Source of the DNA: Urophycis tenuis
Lineage: Eukaryota; Chordata; Actinopteri; Gadiformes; Phycidae
Assembly (NCBI GenBank): GCA_036785325.1
Contig: JAXIVH010000063.1
Coordinates: 696,937-760,936, forward strand
DNA: 64,000 bases
Direction: 5' to 3'
In this document: positions 1 through 11,449 of the stretch, one piece after another
Layout: every line of letters begins with the position of its first letter
Position numbering within the stretch: position 1 is the stretch's first letter
Translations under genes and position numbers: made by a program
The notes under the pieces: generated by a model
What the model was told of the DNA's origin: nothing
Databases searched by the model: none
Seen by the model: only the letters and a program-made list of their open reading frames with translations

Positions 1-1700
1 AAAGGTGCCAATAGGGTCGTAAAGTAGATTGCCCCACGTTCATTGTAGAACTGTTAGGATTGTTTTAAACAGAATTATTCCGCCAATATACAGTAGCTTA
101 GCCTAGCCTACATCGTTTCAATATCAGATGCAGACATCGATCAACAGTGTTGAGTTTCTGATAAAAAATCCATTTGAAAAGTTAAAGTTGGAGGAGAAAT
201 TAACCATTAAACAACTTGGCCCGGACAGACAGGACATTAAGATTGAATAAATGGATTCATGATTGTATAATATATACATAATACAATACATACATAATTT
301 AATTAATAATTAAATGAATACATAATTCTTACTCATAACTAGTTTAGTTAGCATGTTTTAATGTAGCTCAAAAATAAATATGCATATTTAAAACACATAT
401 AAATTGAGTGTTTGGTCATACACCAGTAGTTTCGTGACAGCACTTGGAAGTGGATGACCATGTCCGACTCATAGTTTCTGCCCCACTGAAATTTATGGTC
501 ACCGCACACTACTTCACACCAGTGCTCATAACGTCATCATTCGTCACTGTGTTGATTTCCCCATTAGGTTTCCATTGGGCTTTTCTTTTTTTTTTTTTAC
601 TCGGTATCGGATAGTACAATATTTCAGTCAAAACTTACTCAAGTAAAATACCAATTTTAAATTATACTTCAGAAATACAAAATACAAAAAAAAAAACTAC
701 TCAATACAGTAACGTGTGTAAATGTATTTTGTTACTTTCCAGAAAATAGATAATGTCATGTATTGATGAGAGTGCCTTACATATGGAATAAGCTGATGTG
801 CAATCATCCTTTGCATTAGAGCAGCACCTGCAGTCAGAGGGTGCTGAGTACTTTTAGACTGGCTAGCAATATCACTTCCCACTTTTAGAGAGGTTAGCAA
901 TATCAGTACCCACTATAAAGAAATTGGTTTTGCTAACATTGACAATGTTTGCATCCACTTACACATGCGAATCAAGCTTTTCTCATATGAATGCCAGTAA
1001 AACTATAGTGCATGTTGTTCCATGACTAATAGCTATAACTAAGTGTAATTTCTCACTGACTCACAGGTCTGCTGAGAGCAGATGTATAACAGCTATGTGG
1101 CAGACCTGATTCAGTACAGTGTAGCGCAATCTTAGTGAACGTAAGGGGAACTCCAGCTGTGAGGAGGGAGAGGAAGGAGGGCTGAGGAGGACTAAGAGAG
1201 GGAGTGGGGGGAAGAAGGTAGGGTGAATAATGGGTGAGACAGGGTGAGAGAATGAAAGAAAAAAGGACAGAAAGCAAGCAAGATAGTTAACCGGGAGGAG
1301 TGAGAGGGAGGGAGAGAGGAGGAAAGAAGGGAGGAAGAGTTAACACTAGATATGTTGGTGTTTGTTCAATTTCTATCATTTCATTATTTTAAACAGGCGT
1401 ATATATTGTCAGTCTGACGGTTTCTGTATTCTGATATTTAAACAGGCCTACTTATTGTTAGTGTGTTGGTTACTAACTATCTTTCTATTTCATGTGTGCT
1501 CCGCTATCTGGGCTTCACCTTCCATGCTAAGTTGAAGCTGTGAGCTGAGTCCGATAAACACACCTGCTGAACCCTCAGGGCACAGTGGACTCCAGAAGCT
1601 GTGGAAGTGCAAAACACAACAGCTCAAATACAAACCCAAATTCTCTAGAACACGCAAAGTGGTGAATAAGGGAATAGGGGGGTCCGTAACCTTTGACCTC
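1..1700. other. Gene-free flank
   Basis: No conserved coding sequence seen on either strand. The stretch is AT-rich with short A and T runs near 585-600 and 690, and a purine-rich (GA) block at about 1150-1340. Short open frames here are shadows without recognisable motifs. Confidence 0.6.
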
Positions 1701-1716
1701 AACCAGCATTTTCATA

Positions 1717-1952
1717 GAATCCATGACTCTCCATCCACTACCATCAGGGCGAGGGAATCCATGACTCTCCCTCCACTACCATCAGGGCGAGGGAATCCAT
1801 GACTCTCCCTCCACTACCATCAGGGCGAGGGAATCCATGACTCTCCCTCCACTACCATCAGGGCGAGGGAATCCATGACTCTCCCTCCACTACCATCAGG
1901 GCGAGGGAATCCATGACTCTCCCTCCACTACCATCAGGGCGAGGGAATCCCA
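1717..1952. repeat. 38-bp minisatellite, about six copies
   Basis: Successive starts of the same unit lie 38 bp apart (for example at 1755 and 1793). The unit carries the words CATGACTCTCCCTCCAC and CATCAGGGCGAGG. Copies after the first are almost identical, so the array homogenised recently. It runs directly into the GC-rich inverted repeat at 1968-2014. Confidence 0.9.
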
Positions 1953-1967
1953 AGCAGTGAGCCGGCT

Positions 1968-2014
1968 CCTCCTTCGGCCGCGCTCACTGAGAGACACGGA
2001 GGAGGAGCCGGCTC
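1968..2014. repeat. GC-rich inverted repeat (hairpin)
   Basis: GAGCCGGCTCCTCC on the left is matched by GGAGGAGCCGGCTC on the right around a spacer of about 20 nt. The arms are themselves part-palindromic (GAGCCGGCTC). No TA-rich or short target duplication was evident, so it is described only as a foldback next to the minisatellite. Confidence 0.7.
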
Positions 2015-3647
2015 ATAACCTCTGCTTTTACCAACAGCAACCAAAGAAGCTCAAGCCTGCCTGTCTTTGGTGACACATAACGCCAGTGGCTAAAAGAAAG
2101 GATATTCACAATCTGTAACCCTAACCCTAACCCACAATGACAATAACGTTGAATCTAATCTAATCTAATCTAACCTTTGTTTTACTCAAACTTGGCTGGG
2201 TCATGAAGAACTTGTCAGCCTAAATAAATCCACTCCCTATTGGTCCTCACGTTCCTCTGGGCAGCGTTCAGGGGGTGGAGTCACAGACATTTATGACTCC
2301 AGCTCTTTAACCAACTCTAGACCTACATTTAACTAAATAATGACAAGTGGATGCTGTTCATCGACTACAGCTCTGCATTTAAAGGACTACTCACGTAACC
2401 ATATTGAAATAGGGAAAATGTGGAAGTGCTTGGTCGCTTCTAACTTCTATACTGGGCTAAGCTACATGCTATCGAAGTAGCGCTGCGCGCCAGAACGATC
2501 GAGTGCACGCAGGAAAGTGAGAGAGGTATATAACTCATCTAAGATCAGGGAAGAATCTAGTTCAGTATGGACAAACGGTGGTGTTTTCATTTAACGCCAA
2601 ACTGGCTTTTTTTTTTCTCCTGACATTCATTGATATTCACGTAGGCCTACCTCGAAAACAAGGCCGCTTTAATGCACGGCCTCTCAAGTTCAGGGGCCTC
2701 CCATGTTCAGCGTCACGATGAGCTGAAAATGTCTTATTGTTTTGTAACTGTTTTGTAACTTCTGTCAATCACTCCAATCGTACGTTACGTGGCTTCTGAT
2801 TGATCCAAATTAGGAGTGACCCACGTGGTCCCATAGCCTATGGCCCGTGGGCTCACCTAGAGTACTATAGAGAGAGAGTGGCGTCAACTCCGTTCACTGC
2901 AATGGTTCGTTTTTTTCACAGCAATGGCGGCGCATGGGGCCCCTCGGAAGTTCCCGGAAGTTAGCGCGAGCCAACTGTCACTCAATGTATTTCAACGGAG
3001 ATGGTAGGAGCAGCACTTGTCCGAGGTAAAACGTTTAAATAATGACATTCTCATATCTGTAGGGCATCGGAATTAAATTGACGAGTAATTAATTATGTTG
3101 GCGTATTTTCTCCGTCTAGATTAGAGGATTTAGAGAATATTAACAGGTAAAAATGTAGGCTAGCACACTAGGTAACCATTACAACCCGTGCAACAGGCAG
3201 ATAACTGTCAATTCAGCTCTCCAAATATGCTGTAACTAAATCCAACCCTGCCGATTTATACTAACAGCAAGGTTAATGTGTAGGGAGTGTGATTGCAGTT
3301 ATAGGTAGGAATTAAATACAAATTGCAACTGTTTACCATTTTCATTACTTAAGGTCTGGATGATTTTGTGTGCATGTATTTTGGAATGAAAAATAAATCC
3401 CACTATTTATTTGCCTTTGTTTTTGGCGTCATATCATACGACATATCAACCCATCTCATACAATACATATGTAATACGTTTTTGGTGTGTATCAGTTACC
3501 TGCAAATGGTACTTTATGGTCGAGAAGTAGCGATGCCACTTCACAACTTCATTTGCATGCTGCAGGCCATGAGTGCTTAGTATAAAATGGTGTGACTCAA
3601 AACACATAATGAATGCAATTTTATTGACGCTTTCATAACAAATGTTC

Positions 3648-4987
3648 CTAACATGAGATATCATATTGTGTATTTGGGAACCGACAGAAGGAGCACTTTA
3701 TGGTGGAGCATGTAGCAGGCCAGGGGTCCTTCCTGAGTGGAACGACACTGGGTGTTATAGCCATCTCATCAATGGTCAACACACACTCCCTTTCCAGGTC
3801 TGTAAACCCACTTGCCTTCAGTTTAAGGAAGTCAAATACTTCTGTCAGAACACCAGGCTCAAATTCAACTGTCTGCAGTCTTCTCTGCAGGGTTCTAATT
3901 CCTGGCAGGGGAGTCTGCAAGTCCCGCAAGACCTTGTAGCCAGTTGAACCAGCAGCAAACCGAAGTTTTAATGCCTTCTTCACTGTGTCGTTGCTCCATT
4001 TCTTCCCTCCTGTGGTTAGTCTCCCTAATGCTCCAATTTGATCTTTGGTTAAAATTTTCTTAATTTTTTTGTCCTTAATCTTCATTGTCCTCTTAAGAAT
4101 TGCGTTTTCCCGTTTTACTTTTCTCAGTGCTGCTCTTTTTTTTTTAATTTTATTTTCTTGTTTTTTCAGTTGTTTTAGGAGCTGTGATTCCCTGGTTGTT
4201 GGCTCCCTGCTCTGCAGAATGGCTGATGTGAGCTCTCTCTGTCTCTCCTCATCTGCCATGTCCTCTCTTCCTCCTGTGTCACTTTCCCTTCTCTCACTCT
4301 CCTCAGCTTTTCTTTCCTCAATCCAAGAAACTGGTGCAAGTAGAAGACATGACACTGGTCATTTATGAACAATAAAATGATATTGTCACTAAAACAAGAA
4401 ATATGGTGTAGTTATTAAGAGTTCATATACATTATACCTGTGGCATCTTTAATGCAGTAGCTGTGATCGGCGGAAATGGACCCTGTCTTTGTAGGTGAAA
4501 GGGGGCATCGTGAAGTAGGGGCCCTCCTCCTTCTGACTACTGGCCGGTGCGCAAATATGGATGGTATCGCATCTTCTCTCAGCCTAGTCTTGCCCTTGCC
4601 GGTCTTAACAAACTGGTCAGCCTCAAAATGTGCCTGCAAGAAGACTTCAACTGAATTTTCACACTTAACTCATTTTTACCAAGGAGTACGAACATGTCTA
4701 GTATATTTATCTTTTTTCCGTTTTCCTGTTCTATGTTTTAAAATAAAAAAAGCTCAAATTCCTGTACGGCCCGGTATTCAAAAGTGCGCAAAAGTGCAAA
4801 TTCATTGTTTGAATGTGATTACCTCACATAATTTTTGGTGGTTATGGTTTTTGTCTGTCACGACTAAATTGCTCCTTCCGACTTTAGCCACCCATGCTCT
4901 TCGTCTGTCCCTGTCTTTGGGGAAGCCATACACGTGGACGCCTTTCTCGGAGCGATTGGAGCATCCCCATGCAGCACAGTATACCAT
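3648..4987 (-). CDS. THAP-domain P-element protein, truncated in catalytic domain
   Basis: I read three exons: 4987-4823, 4633-4438 and 4330-3648, with GT/AG borders and matching phases, giving 347 codons. Residues 1-90 form a THAP zinc finger: Cys4 and Cys9, a Phe-Pro pair at 22-23, Trp32, then Cys54-x2-His57, completed across the first intron by HFEADQF. Next come a basic, Lys/Glu-rich coiled coil (about 150-220) and the helix-turn-helix-like region of P-type transposases, then TIDEMAI, the first catalytic Asp motif. The frame stops about 35 residues later. The remaining RNase-H-like and GTP-binding parts of THAP9 or P transposase are absent. An AATAAA on this strand at 3625-3620 directly follows the stop. 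Such a product keeps DNA-binding and dimerisation parts and resembles the short repressor forms of Drosophila P elements. Start chosen because the THAP fold begins M-x2-C. Confidence 0.8.
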
Positions 4988-5089
4988 GTCGAAGACTGTA
5001 TCAAGGACAACATAGTGGAAATGAGACAAACAGCTTGCTGTGCCGCTGATGTGTTTTATTTTCAAACAAATAGTTTTTAAGGAATTCAC

Positions 5090-5214
5090 TGAAAATTAAT
5101 TTATATATTATATACACAATATATATAAAAATTATATGTAAAATATATACAGATATATATGTATCTATATTTATATATATATATATACACAAATTATATA
5201 TATATATAATATAC

Positions 5215-5282
<68 letters not shown>

Positions 5283-5285
5283 CTT
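5090..5285. repeat. AT-rich (TA)n block inside the P-like element
   Basis: Alternating TA runs dominate, with about 55 bp of pure TA ending near 5278. The block lies between the THAP gene start and the right terminal repeat, so it would be in the promoter region of the minus-strand THAP gene. Confidence 0.9.
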
Positions 5286-5786
5286 ATATATATTATATTA
5301 TCAGAATTCTTATTGGAACACACATAATGTTGCTGTGAGTCAGACCTATTATGTAGTACAGTACTCAATTGAAAAATCACTGTCATCCGCCTCAGTCATG
5401 TCTTCAAGTAAAAATTTAAGAGAAATATTACGATTTTAATGCTATCAACGAATGTAGAGGTTTAGTAAACTTAGCTGAGTTCAAATAAATCAACATAAGC
5501 ACAGAAATATTACAGAGCAAAGCAGTTGTTGACATTCTTTACCGATTGTTGTGGTTTTCCTTGTATTTTTCAATTGCCCGCCATGCACGTCCGGGAACTA
5601 ATGGAGGGCCACAGGAACCACGTGATCGGCCAGGTTTTTGAACTTCCGTTGACGCCACTCTCTCTCTATAGTACTCTAGGCTCACCTATCAGAATGTCTG
5701 CAGTTAGTTTGGGGGGGGGGTGTCGGGTGTCCGGTGTCCCTTTTTGATTGACAGTACAGTGACAGTGACAGTAGGCTAAGCGGAAA

Positions 5787-6003
5787 ATGTCGGGGCGGAC
5801 ATTTGAGAGTGGTGCCCAAAAAAGAAAAAAAAAAAATTATAAAGAAGGAGTTGCGCGAAAAGGAGCTACTAAAGAGTATCAAGATCACTGGATTTTTTAA
5901 ACCAGCTGCTGCTGCTGACGATGGACCAGCACCGGAGGAAGCCCGCTATGTCACACAAGGGGAGGAGCGGAGGAGGCTCACTAAACTTTCAAGATTCAAT
6001 TCA
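5787..6003 (+). pseudogene. N-terminus of a ZMYM/TTF-type hAT transposase, frameshifted
   Basis: ATG at 5787 opens MSGRTFESGAQKRKK. After a run of A residues at about 5819-5836 the frame shifts, and the next frame continues with KKELREKELLKSIKITGFF and an acidic stretch. A short Ser/Gly start, a lysine run and an 'IxxFF' motif are typical of the start of ZMYM1-like hAT transposases. The rest of the gene is not found downstream, where other repeats begin. It lies 100 bp right of the P-like insertion, as expected if the P-like element landed in the 5' region of this gene. Confidence 0.45.
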
Positions 6004-6026
6004 TTCAAGATTCAAGTATCTTTATC

Positions 6027-6118
6027 AGGGGTCTCAAACTCAATTTACCTGGGGGGCCTCTGGAGGTAGAGTTTGTGTGAGGCTGGGCCGCATCAAGTAC
6101 TCCACAAAAAGTGTTTCA
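6027..6118. mobile_element. hAT terminal fragment
   Basis: The sequence starting CAGGGGTCTCAAACTC is the terminal repeat type of a widespread hAT group. It continues as GC-rich sequence to the TTA microsatellite. No matching opposite end was seen, so this is a solo fragment. Confidence 0.5.
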
Positions 6119-6120
6119 GG

Positions 6121-6184
<64 letters not shown>
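6119..6184. repeat. (TTA)n microsatellite
   Basis: About 21 uninterrupted TTA/ATT repeats. It reads as poly-tyrosine in one plus-strand frame, an artefact. Confidence 0.95.
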
Positions 6185-6573
6185 AACTTCGTTTACATTA
6201 AAACTACAAGTCTCTCAGTCCGTGACTTTTCCTAAATAGGCCTATATGTGTTTGATGGTTTCTGAAGCTTACAACTTATCAAAATGATACATGCTTGATT
6301 TCTGAGCATTTATACCTCGGACGCCAATAGTGGTCATATTAACCGCTGCATATACAGTTATAGGCTGTGGTCACAGCAATTATTACAATGTTTTCATTCC
6401 ATGTTTTTTGCTCATCTAGGCCTATGTTTTTTCTCACTTGTGGTGTTTTCATACTATCACATTTATTTTTACCGGTATATGTGAATCAGGCGCGAGTGAG
6501 CGAGCGAGAGAAAGAGAGATAGAGAGGAGACACTGGGCGTGTACGGGCAAAAAGTGAAAGGGGCCGGTTAGAA

Positions 6574-6828
6574 ATGAAAAGAGGAAAATCAAAGAATACA
6601 GGATATGTCCAGGACACTGAGGACGTGAATGAGGGAGGATCGGATGGTGGCTCAGGTAGCGATGAGGAAACTGTCACTGTAAGCTGCACATCTGTCAGCT
6701 GCACACCTGTAAGCAGCTGTGCTCCATGCAGACATTTCTCAAACTTTACTTTGCAGGCTAAGGACAGACTAGGTCCTGATTGTGTTGAATATAAAGCGCC
6801 ATATAGTCACCCTTATAACGTAGCCTAA
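6574..6828 (+). other. Unassigned open frame, acidic Gly/Ser-rich
   Basis: A plus-strand frame starts MKRGKSKNTG, then a GGSDGGSGSDEE acidic stretch and a Cys-rich part, and ends where the LINE sequence begins. The start context and composition look coding-like, and it could be a further piece of the surrounding hAT element. I recognise no domain, and it is too short to assign. Confidence 0.25.
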
Positions 6829-6945
6829 CCTAAGAAATCTCTTGGCTGCTGTCCAGTCCGGTAATAACGGGTCTCTGTGGGTGACGTGAGCTGCAGGTAG
6901 TGGGAGTGTCTGTTGTGAGTTTAGGGGGCACGTCAGCCAGAGCTG

Positions 6946-6948
<3 letters not shown>

Positions 6949-7036
<88 letters not shown>

Positions 7037-7038
7037 TG
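6949..7038. repeat. (GT)n microsatellite
   Basis: About 42 GT units followed by GAGTGAGTGAG. It sits where the LINE reverse transcriptase should continue. Confidence 0.95.
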
Positions 7039-8514
7039 AGTGAGACTGCTGCCTGCTGAACAGCGGGTCGCAGGAAGAAGGATCTGAAGTGCCCATGTTT
7101 CGGCTAAAAAAACCCGCCGAACTGATCCGAAAACAGCCCTGCAAAACCGACTATCTGGCAGGAAGTCCAGCAGCCAGTTGCACAGGGAGGTGTTGAGTCC
7201 CAGCTGGTCCAGTTTGTGAATGAGCTGCTGGGGGATGATTGTATTGAATGCTGAGCTGAAGTCGATGAACAGCATTCTGACATACAAGTCTTTTGTGTCC
7301 AGGTGGGTGAGTGCAGAGTGGAGGGCAGAAGAGATGGCATCATCGGTCGAACGGTTGGACCGATATGCAAACTGGAAAGGGTCCAGGGTGGGGGGGAGAT
7401 TTTATGTGGTGCATGACTAGCCGCTCGAAGCACTTCATGAGGATGGGAGTGAGTGCGACTGGGTGGTAGTCATTGTGGGAGGAGGGAGACGACTTTTTCG
7501 GCACCGGGATGATGGTGGTGGCTTTGAGGCACGTGGGGACAACAGCCTGGCTCAGCGAGGTGTTGAAGATGTCTGTGAAGACATCTGTGAGCTCCTCAGC
7601 ACAGTCCCTCAGTACACGACCAGGAATGTTGTCGGGACCAGAGGCTTTTCGTGGGTTCGTCCCTCTGAGGGATCGCCTCACGCTGTCTGGGGATAGCGTC
7701 AACACCTGGTCGCCGGAAGGGGGTGGGGTCTTCTGTGCCGGGGTGCTGTTGTCTGCCTCAAAGCGGGCGAAGAAGTCGTTCAGCTCGTTCAGCAGAGGGG
7801 TGGAGCTGTCGCAGGTCTGCGGAGAGGGCTTGTAGTCCGTTAAGGATTGGATCCCTCGCCACAGGTTCCTGGTGTCTCTGCTGTTGTTGAAGCGGTCGGC
7901 GATCCTCCTGGAGTACCGTCTCTTGGCCTTCCTGATGCCGCGTGCCAGCTTGGCCCTGGCTGCCTTCAGGCCCACCTCGTCTCCAGCTCTGAAGGCGGTG
8001 TTCCGAGCCCTCAGGAGTCTGTAGACTTCCCCTGTCAGCCATGGCTTCTGGTTGGCGCGAATGCGGATGCCCTTGGTGACCGTGACGTCATCAGTGCATT
8101 TCTGCATGTAGGAAGTGGCGGTGTCTGTGTACTCCTGGAGGTCTGTGGTGTTGTTGTAGGTGGCTGCCCGTCTGAACATGCTCCAGTCAGTGGTGAGGAA
8201 GCAGTCCTGGAGTGTCTCTGAAGACCCCTCAGGCCACACGCGTACCTGCTTTGTTGTTGGTCTGATGACTTTGACCAGGGGTCTGTAAGCAGGCATTAAC
8301 ATAGTGGTGGTGTGGTCTGAGGCTCCTAGGTGGGGCAGGGGGAGGGCTTTGTAGGCCCCTCTATGCGTGGTGTAAACATTGTCCAGGATATTATTGCCAC
8401 GTGTGGGAAAGTTGATGTGACCATGGAGTTGTGGAAACACAGTCTTGGCCAGGATGCAGGGATGAGGAAAGCATCAGGGTGGGCTGTCTGCTGCTCACTG
8501 ATGTGCTGGTAGAG

Positions 8515-9470
8515 TTCATAAGATAAGATAAGCTAAGATATTCCTTTATTAATCCCCCTTAGGAGAAATTCACAGTGACCAGCAGTACAGGGGATAGATG
8601 TGCAGTAAGAGCCTGGCTAAGTCAATACACAATAAACAAACAATAAACAATAAATTAGATTAAATACGAGCTCTTAAGTCAGGTCGGTGACGAGTGAGAA
8701 CCTGTATGCATACTAGTGTCCTTGATAGCTGTTTATGGTGCAAAATGCAAAGTAGATAGATAGTGCAAATATGCGGAAAGTGCAAGGTGCAAGATGTGCA
8801 AATTTATACAGATATTCCAGGTACAACATATGAATAGACCTGGAATAACAACAACGGCTAGGACACAGTCCACGGTGTGTGGTGTGGTGTGTGTGAATGT
8901 GAAGTTCAGTCCATTCCATTTGTCTTTTGTCTGGTGGTGTTGGAGCTTCCTGAGCCTGATGGTTGGTGGGATGAGGGAGCGCCCAAGCACTTGAGGCACT
9001 TGGCTGAGTGAGCATGTGGCTGAACGTGTTCCTGAGTTGCTTCAGTTGCTTCAGTTCGGCATAGTGAGGCTGAGAGGGTAGTTCCGGGTCTCCAGCAGCT
9101 TTCCCCTCGTCCTCCTCACTGTCGCCGCCTCCACACAGTCCGGCTTCATCCCCACTGCAGAGCTCGCCGTCCTCCCCGGCTTGTACAGCTTCCTGGCACC
9201 ACCGCTCCCAATGCTTCCTCCCCAGCACACGGCAGTGAAGAAGGTGACACAGGCCACCGCAGGCTGGTAGACCATCCGTAGCAGCCTGGTGCATGCAATG
9301 AAAGATGACAGATGGACAGTGGTTATCAATGGGATGAACAGACATAGATGAAAATGGCTAGAAAACAGTCTGGGGTGTGTGGTGTGGTATACAAATCCAT
9401 TATCTGGTGGTGCTGGCGCTTCCGAGACGTTGGGAGCGGCTGGTTGAGGTATTGTAGAGCCACAGTGCCT
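8515..9470 (-). mobile_element. Nested LINE 3'-tail type repeat inside the Rex1-like LINE
   Basis: The start, AGATAAGATAAGCTAAGATATTCC followed by TTTATTAATCCCCC, is the reverse complement of a fish LINE 3' end of the 'GGGGATAAATAAAG' type. Two related blocks (8870-8960 and 9370-9440) share TGTGTGGTGTGGT and CTGGTGGTG words, so part of the insert is duplicated. It separates the endonuclease of the host LINE from its reverse transcriptase. Confidence 0.55.
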
Positions 9471-10254
9471 CGCTCCTGTTGTGTTAATGACCATAAACTC
9501 CACCAGTGTTGAGCAGTGTGTGCAAACCACAGCAGTGTCGCAGCACCAGGCATCACCGATGTAAACACAGAGTCCCCCGCCGCGAGTCTTCCCCCCCTCG
9601 ACGAGCACTCTGTCCGCCCGGTAGCTTGTTAGCCTGGCCAGTTGAATGGCACAGTCCGGGACGCTGTCCGTAAGCCATGTTTCCACAAAAACAAAGGCAC
9701 AACAAACTCAGTAACGGAGAGTGTGTGCCCAGTGAATGGCTCTGTTATTCACCATCGGCGGGTAGTGGGTTTTGTTTTGCATGCAAAATATTTGGCGAGA
9801 ACAAGGAAATGTCAGCATTTGTTAGTGGGGGTTAATTTGACTGGAAACATGCTAATGATCGTATAGCAGAACATGAAAGCTGTGACATTCACAGAAAAGC
9901 CATGATCACTTGCATCAATCGCTTACATTGTCATATCGTTTGAAATCATACTATCACACATTTTGGTTTTATTATCACCATAAGTTGCTGTGTGTGGTTG
10001 TTAAATAAAGTGTCTTGTGTTTATGTTCAAGTGGGCTCAGTGATATGTTAATAACAACATTATGGTGTTTTCTGGCTCAAAGAGGGAAAACTCACTGTTG
10101 TATGTCTCGAAAGAAAGTAATGCATTTTTTGTGATGTAGATTACCTCGATATAACACTTTTTTTTTTTTTTTTTAAATGAGAGGGGATGGAGGGCCTACA
10201 AAGCCTCTCAGCCCCGGGGCCTAACATTAGGTTAAGGCGGCCTTGCTTGAAAAC

Positions 10255-10900
10255 CTATGATTTCCTCATCTAGCCAATCACCTGTCTGTTGGACCCCATA
10301 CCCACTAAGGTGCTTAAAGAAGTGTTGCCATTAATCAGCACTTCTTTACTTAATATGATTAATCTGTCTTTATTAACAGGCTATGTAGTACACCACTTTA
10401 AAACAGCTGCAATCAAACCTTCTCAAAAAGCCTATGCTTGATCCTGAGGTTCACCTTATACATTCTTCCTCAGGTGATATTATTAGGGACGAAGGCATAC
10501 ATTTTCATTGTTATGCCAACTACCCAACTACATCTATTAATGAAGCCTGATAAAACTAATCATTGGCTTCCTGTGAAATCCAGAATAGAATAGAATATAA
10601 AATCCTTCTCTAACCTACAAAGCTCTTAATGGTCAGCCACCATCACATCAAGAGCTCATAGTACCGTACTATCCCACTAGACCACTGTGCTCCTTGAATG
10701 GAGGGTTACTTGTGGTTCAGAATATCGAAAAGCAAATTAGGAGCCGGAGCCTTCAGCTATCAAGCCCCTCTGCTGTAGAACCAGACCCCAGTTTGGGTTC
10801 AGGAGGCAGGTCTACATTTAAGAGTAAACTTAAAGCCTTCCTCTTTGATAAGGCTTATACTTATACTGAATTGAGTATCTCGGGGCCTCTATAGCCCCAG
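10255..10900 (+). mobile_element. L2-like LINE remnant (RT and C-terminal pieces)
   Basis: A first piece (10290-10445) reads LDPIPTKVLKEVLP, the RT domain start of teleost L2/Maui-like elements. After a deletion a second piece (10565-10860) reads HWLPVKS, ILL-TYKALNGQPPS, then FKSKLKAFLFDKAY, the usual C-terminal end. The frames are broken and the central catalytic part is missing. Confidence 0.75.
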
Positions 10901-11267
10901 CAGTGTGTTGATGGTCACATCAGGAACAAATAGCATGAGGCATATTTTATGCAAAGATTTAATAGGAAGTACACAAGTACCTAAAACGGTCACAATTACT
11001 TGGTACTTGAGTTAATGGGTAATAGTGGAGTAATATTCTGTTTCCTTTAATTTACCTACTTATTTTGCAGCAGCTATTACCCAATAATATGTTATAATTA
11101 TATGTCAGAAATATATAACCATATATTTCCAGAAAAAAGACTTTGTAATGAGGGGATTGTAAAAGGAAGGGTTACCTTGTTTCTTACAACTGCAACGCAT
11201 GGAGATGGAATGTTTGATTGAAAGGTTATCTTTCTGATCTCATGGTCTCCTCCTGCCTGAAGGACTG

Positions 11268-11300
11268 GTCTCCCTCCCTCCCTCCCTCCCTCCCTCCCTC
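11268..11300. repeat. (CCCT)n microsatellite
   Basis: About eight CCCT units in an otherwise unremarkable gene-free stretch. Confidence 0.9.
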
Positions 11301-11449
11301 CAGAGTCTGGCACAGGGCCAGCTCTGAGACGGTAGGTACGACCACAAATCGACCAGCTCCAGCAAGGTTTTTATGGGCTGTCATGCCTTCAAACGGCACT
11401 AGAGAAAAAAGTCCAAACAACTTGTTGAACACGCATTAAAGTGTGTGTA

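Larger units (their letters stand above)
2858..5678. mobile_element. P-element-like (THAP9-type) transposon with intact ends
   Basis: Perfect 31-bp terminal inverted repeats lie at 2858-2888 and 5648-5678, beginning TAGAGTACTATAGAGAG. They are flanked by an exact 8-bp direct repeat GGCTCACC at 2850-2857 and 5679-5686. A 31-bp terminal repeat with an 8-bp target duplication is the classic Drosophila P-element signature. The element is 2821 bp and carries a minus-strand THAP gene (3648-4987) that stops inside the catalytic region. It is therefore probably an internally deleted, non-autonomous copy. It sits in what looks like the 5' region of an older hAT element. An AT-rich block (5100-5280) lies inside it. 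Confidence 0.9.
6830..9700 (-). mobile_element. Rex1/CR1-type LINE, decayed and interrupted
   Basis: Reading the minus strand: an endonuclease N-part (9686-9480, starting METWLTDSVPD), then foreign sequence, then the endonuclease end with the SDH motif and reverse transcriptase (8440-7104). RT motifs include NPRKASGPDNIPG, a degenerate 'RPVALT' block reading HPVALTPILMKCFE, and FIDFSSAFNTIIPQ. The DFSSAFNT word is typical of fish Rex1-like elements. Several frameshifts separate the blocks (near 7340-7430 and 7104-7287). The catalytic YADD region is missing, replaced by a GT microsatellite. It is a dead copy lying inside the 2659-10245 hAT. Confidence 0.8.
2659..10245 (+). mobile_element. Old hAT-type element carrying nested insertions
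   Basis: The left end starts CAAGGCCGCTTTAA at 2659. The right end, read on the minus strand from 10245, starts CAAGGCCGCCTTAA. They are flanked by CTCGAAAA (2651-2658) and CTTGAAAA (10246-10253), an 8-bp duplication with one mismatch, the size hAT transposases make. Inside, a plus-strand start at 5787 opens a lysine-rich N-terminus resembling ZMYM/TTF-type hAT transposases, and an AATAAA lies near 10002. A P-like element, a second hAT end, LINE sequence and microsatellites sit between, so the transposase body is mostly lost. The pairing of the two ends is inference; terminal identity and the duplication are seen. Confidence 0.55.

Noticed and set aside
2118..2134. CCCTAACCCTAACCC, telomere-like
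   Set aside because: Only about two to three units and scattered similar words elsewhere (33293, 33444); not an interstitial telomere.
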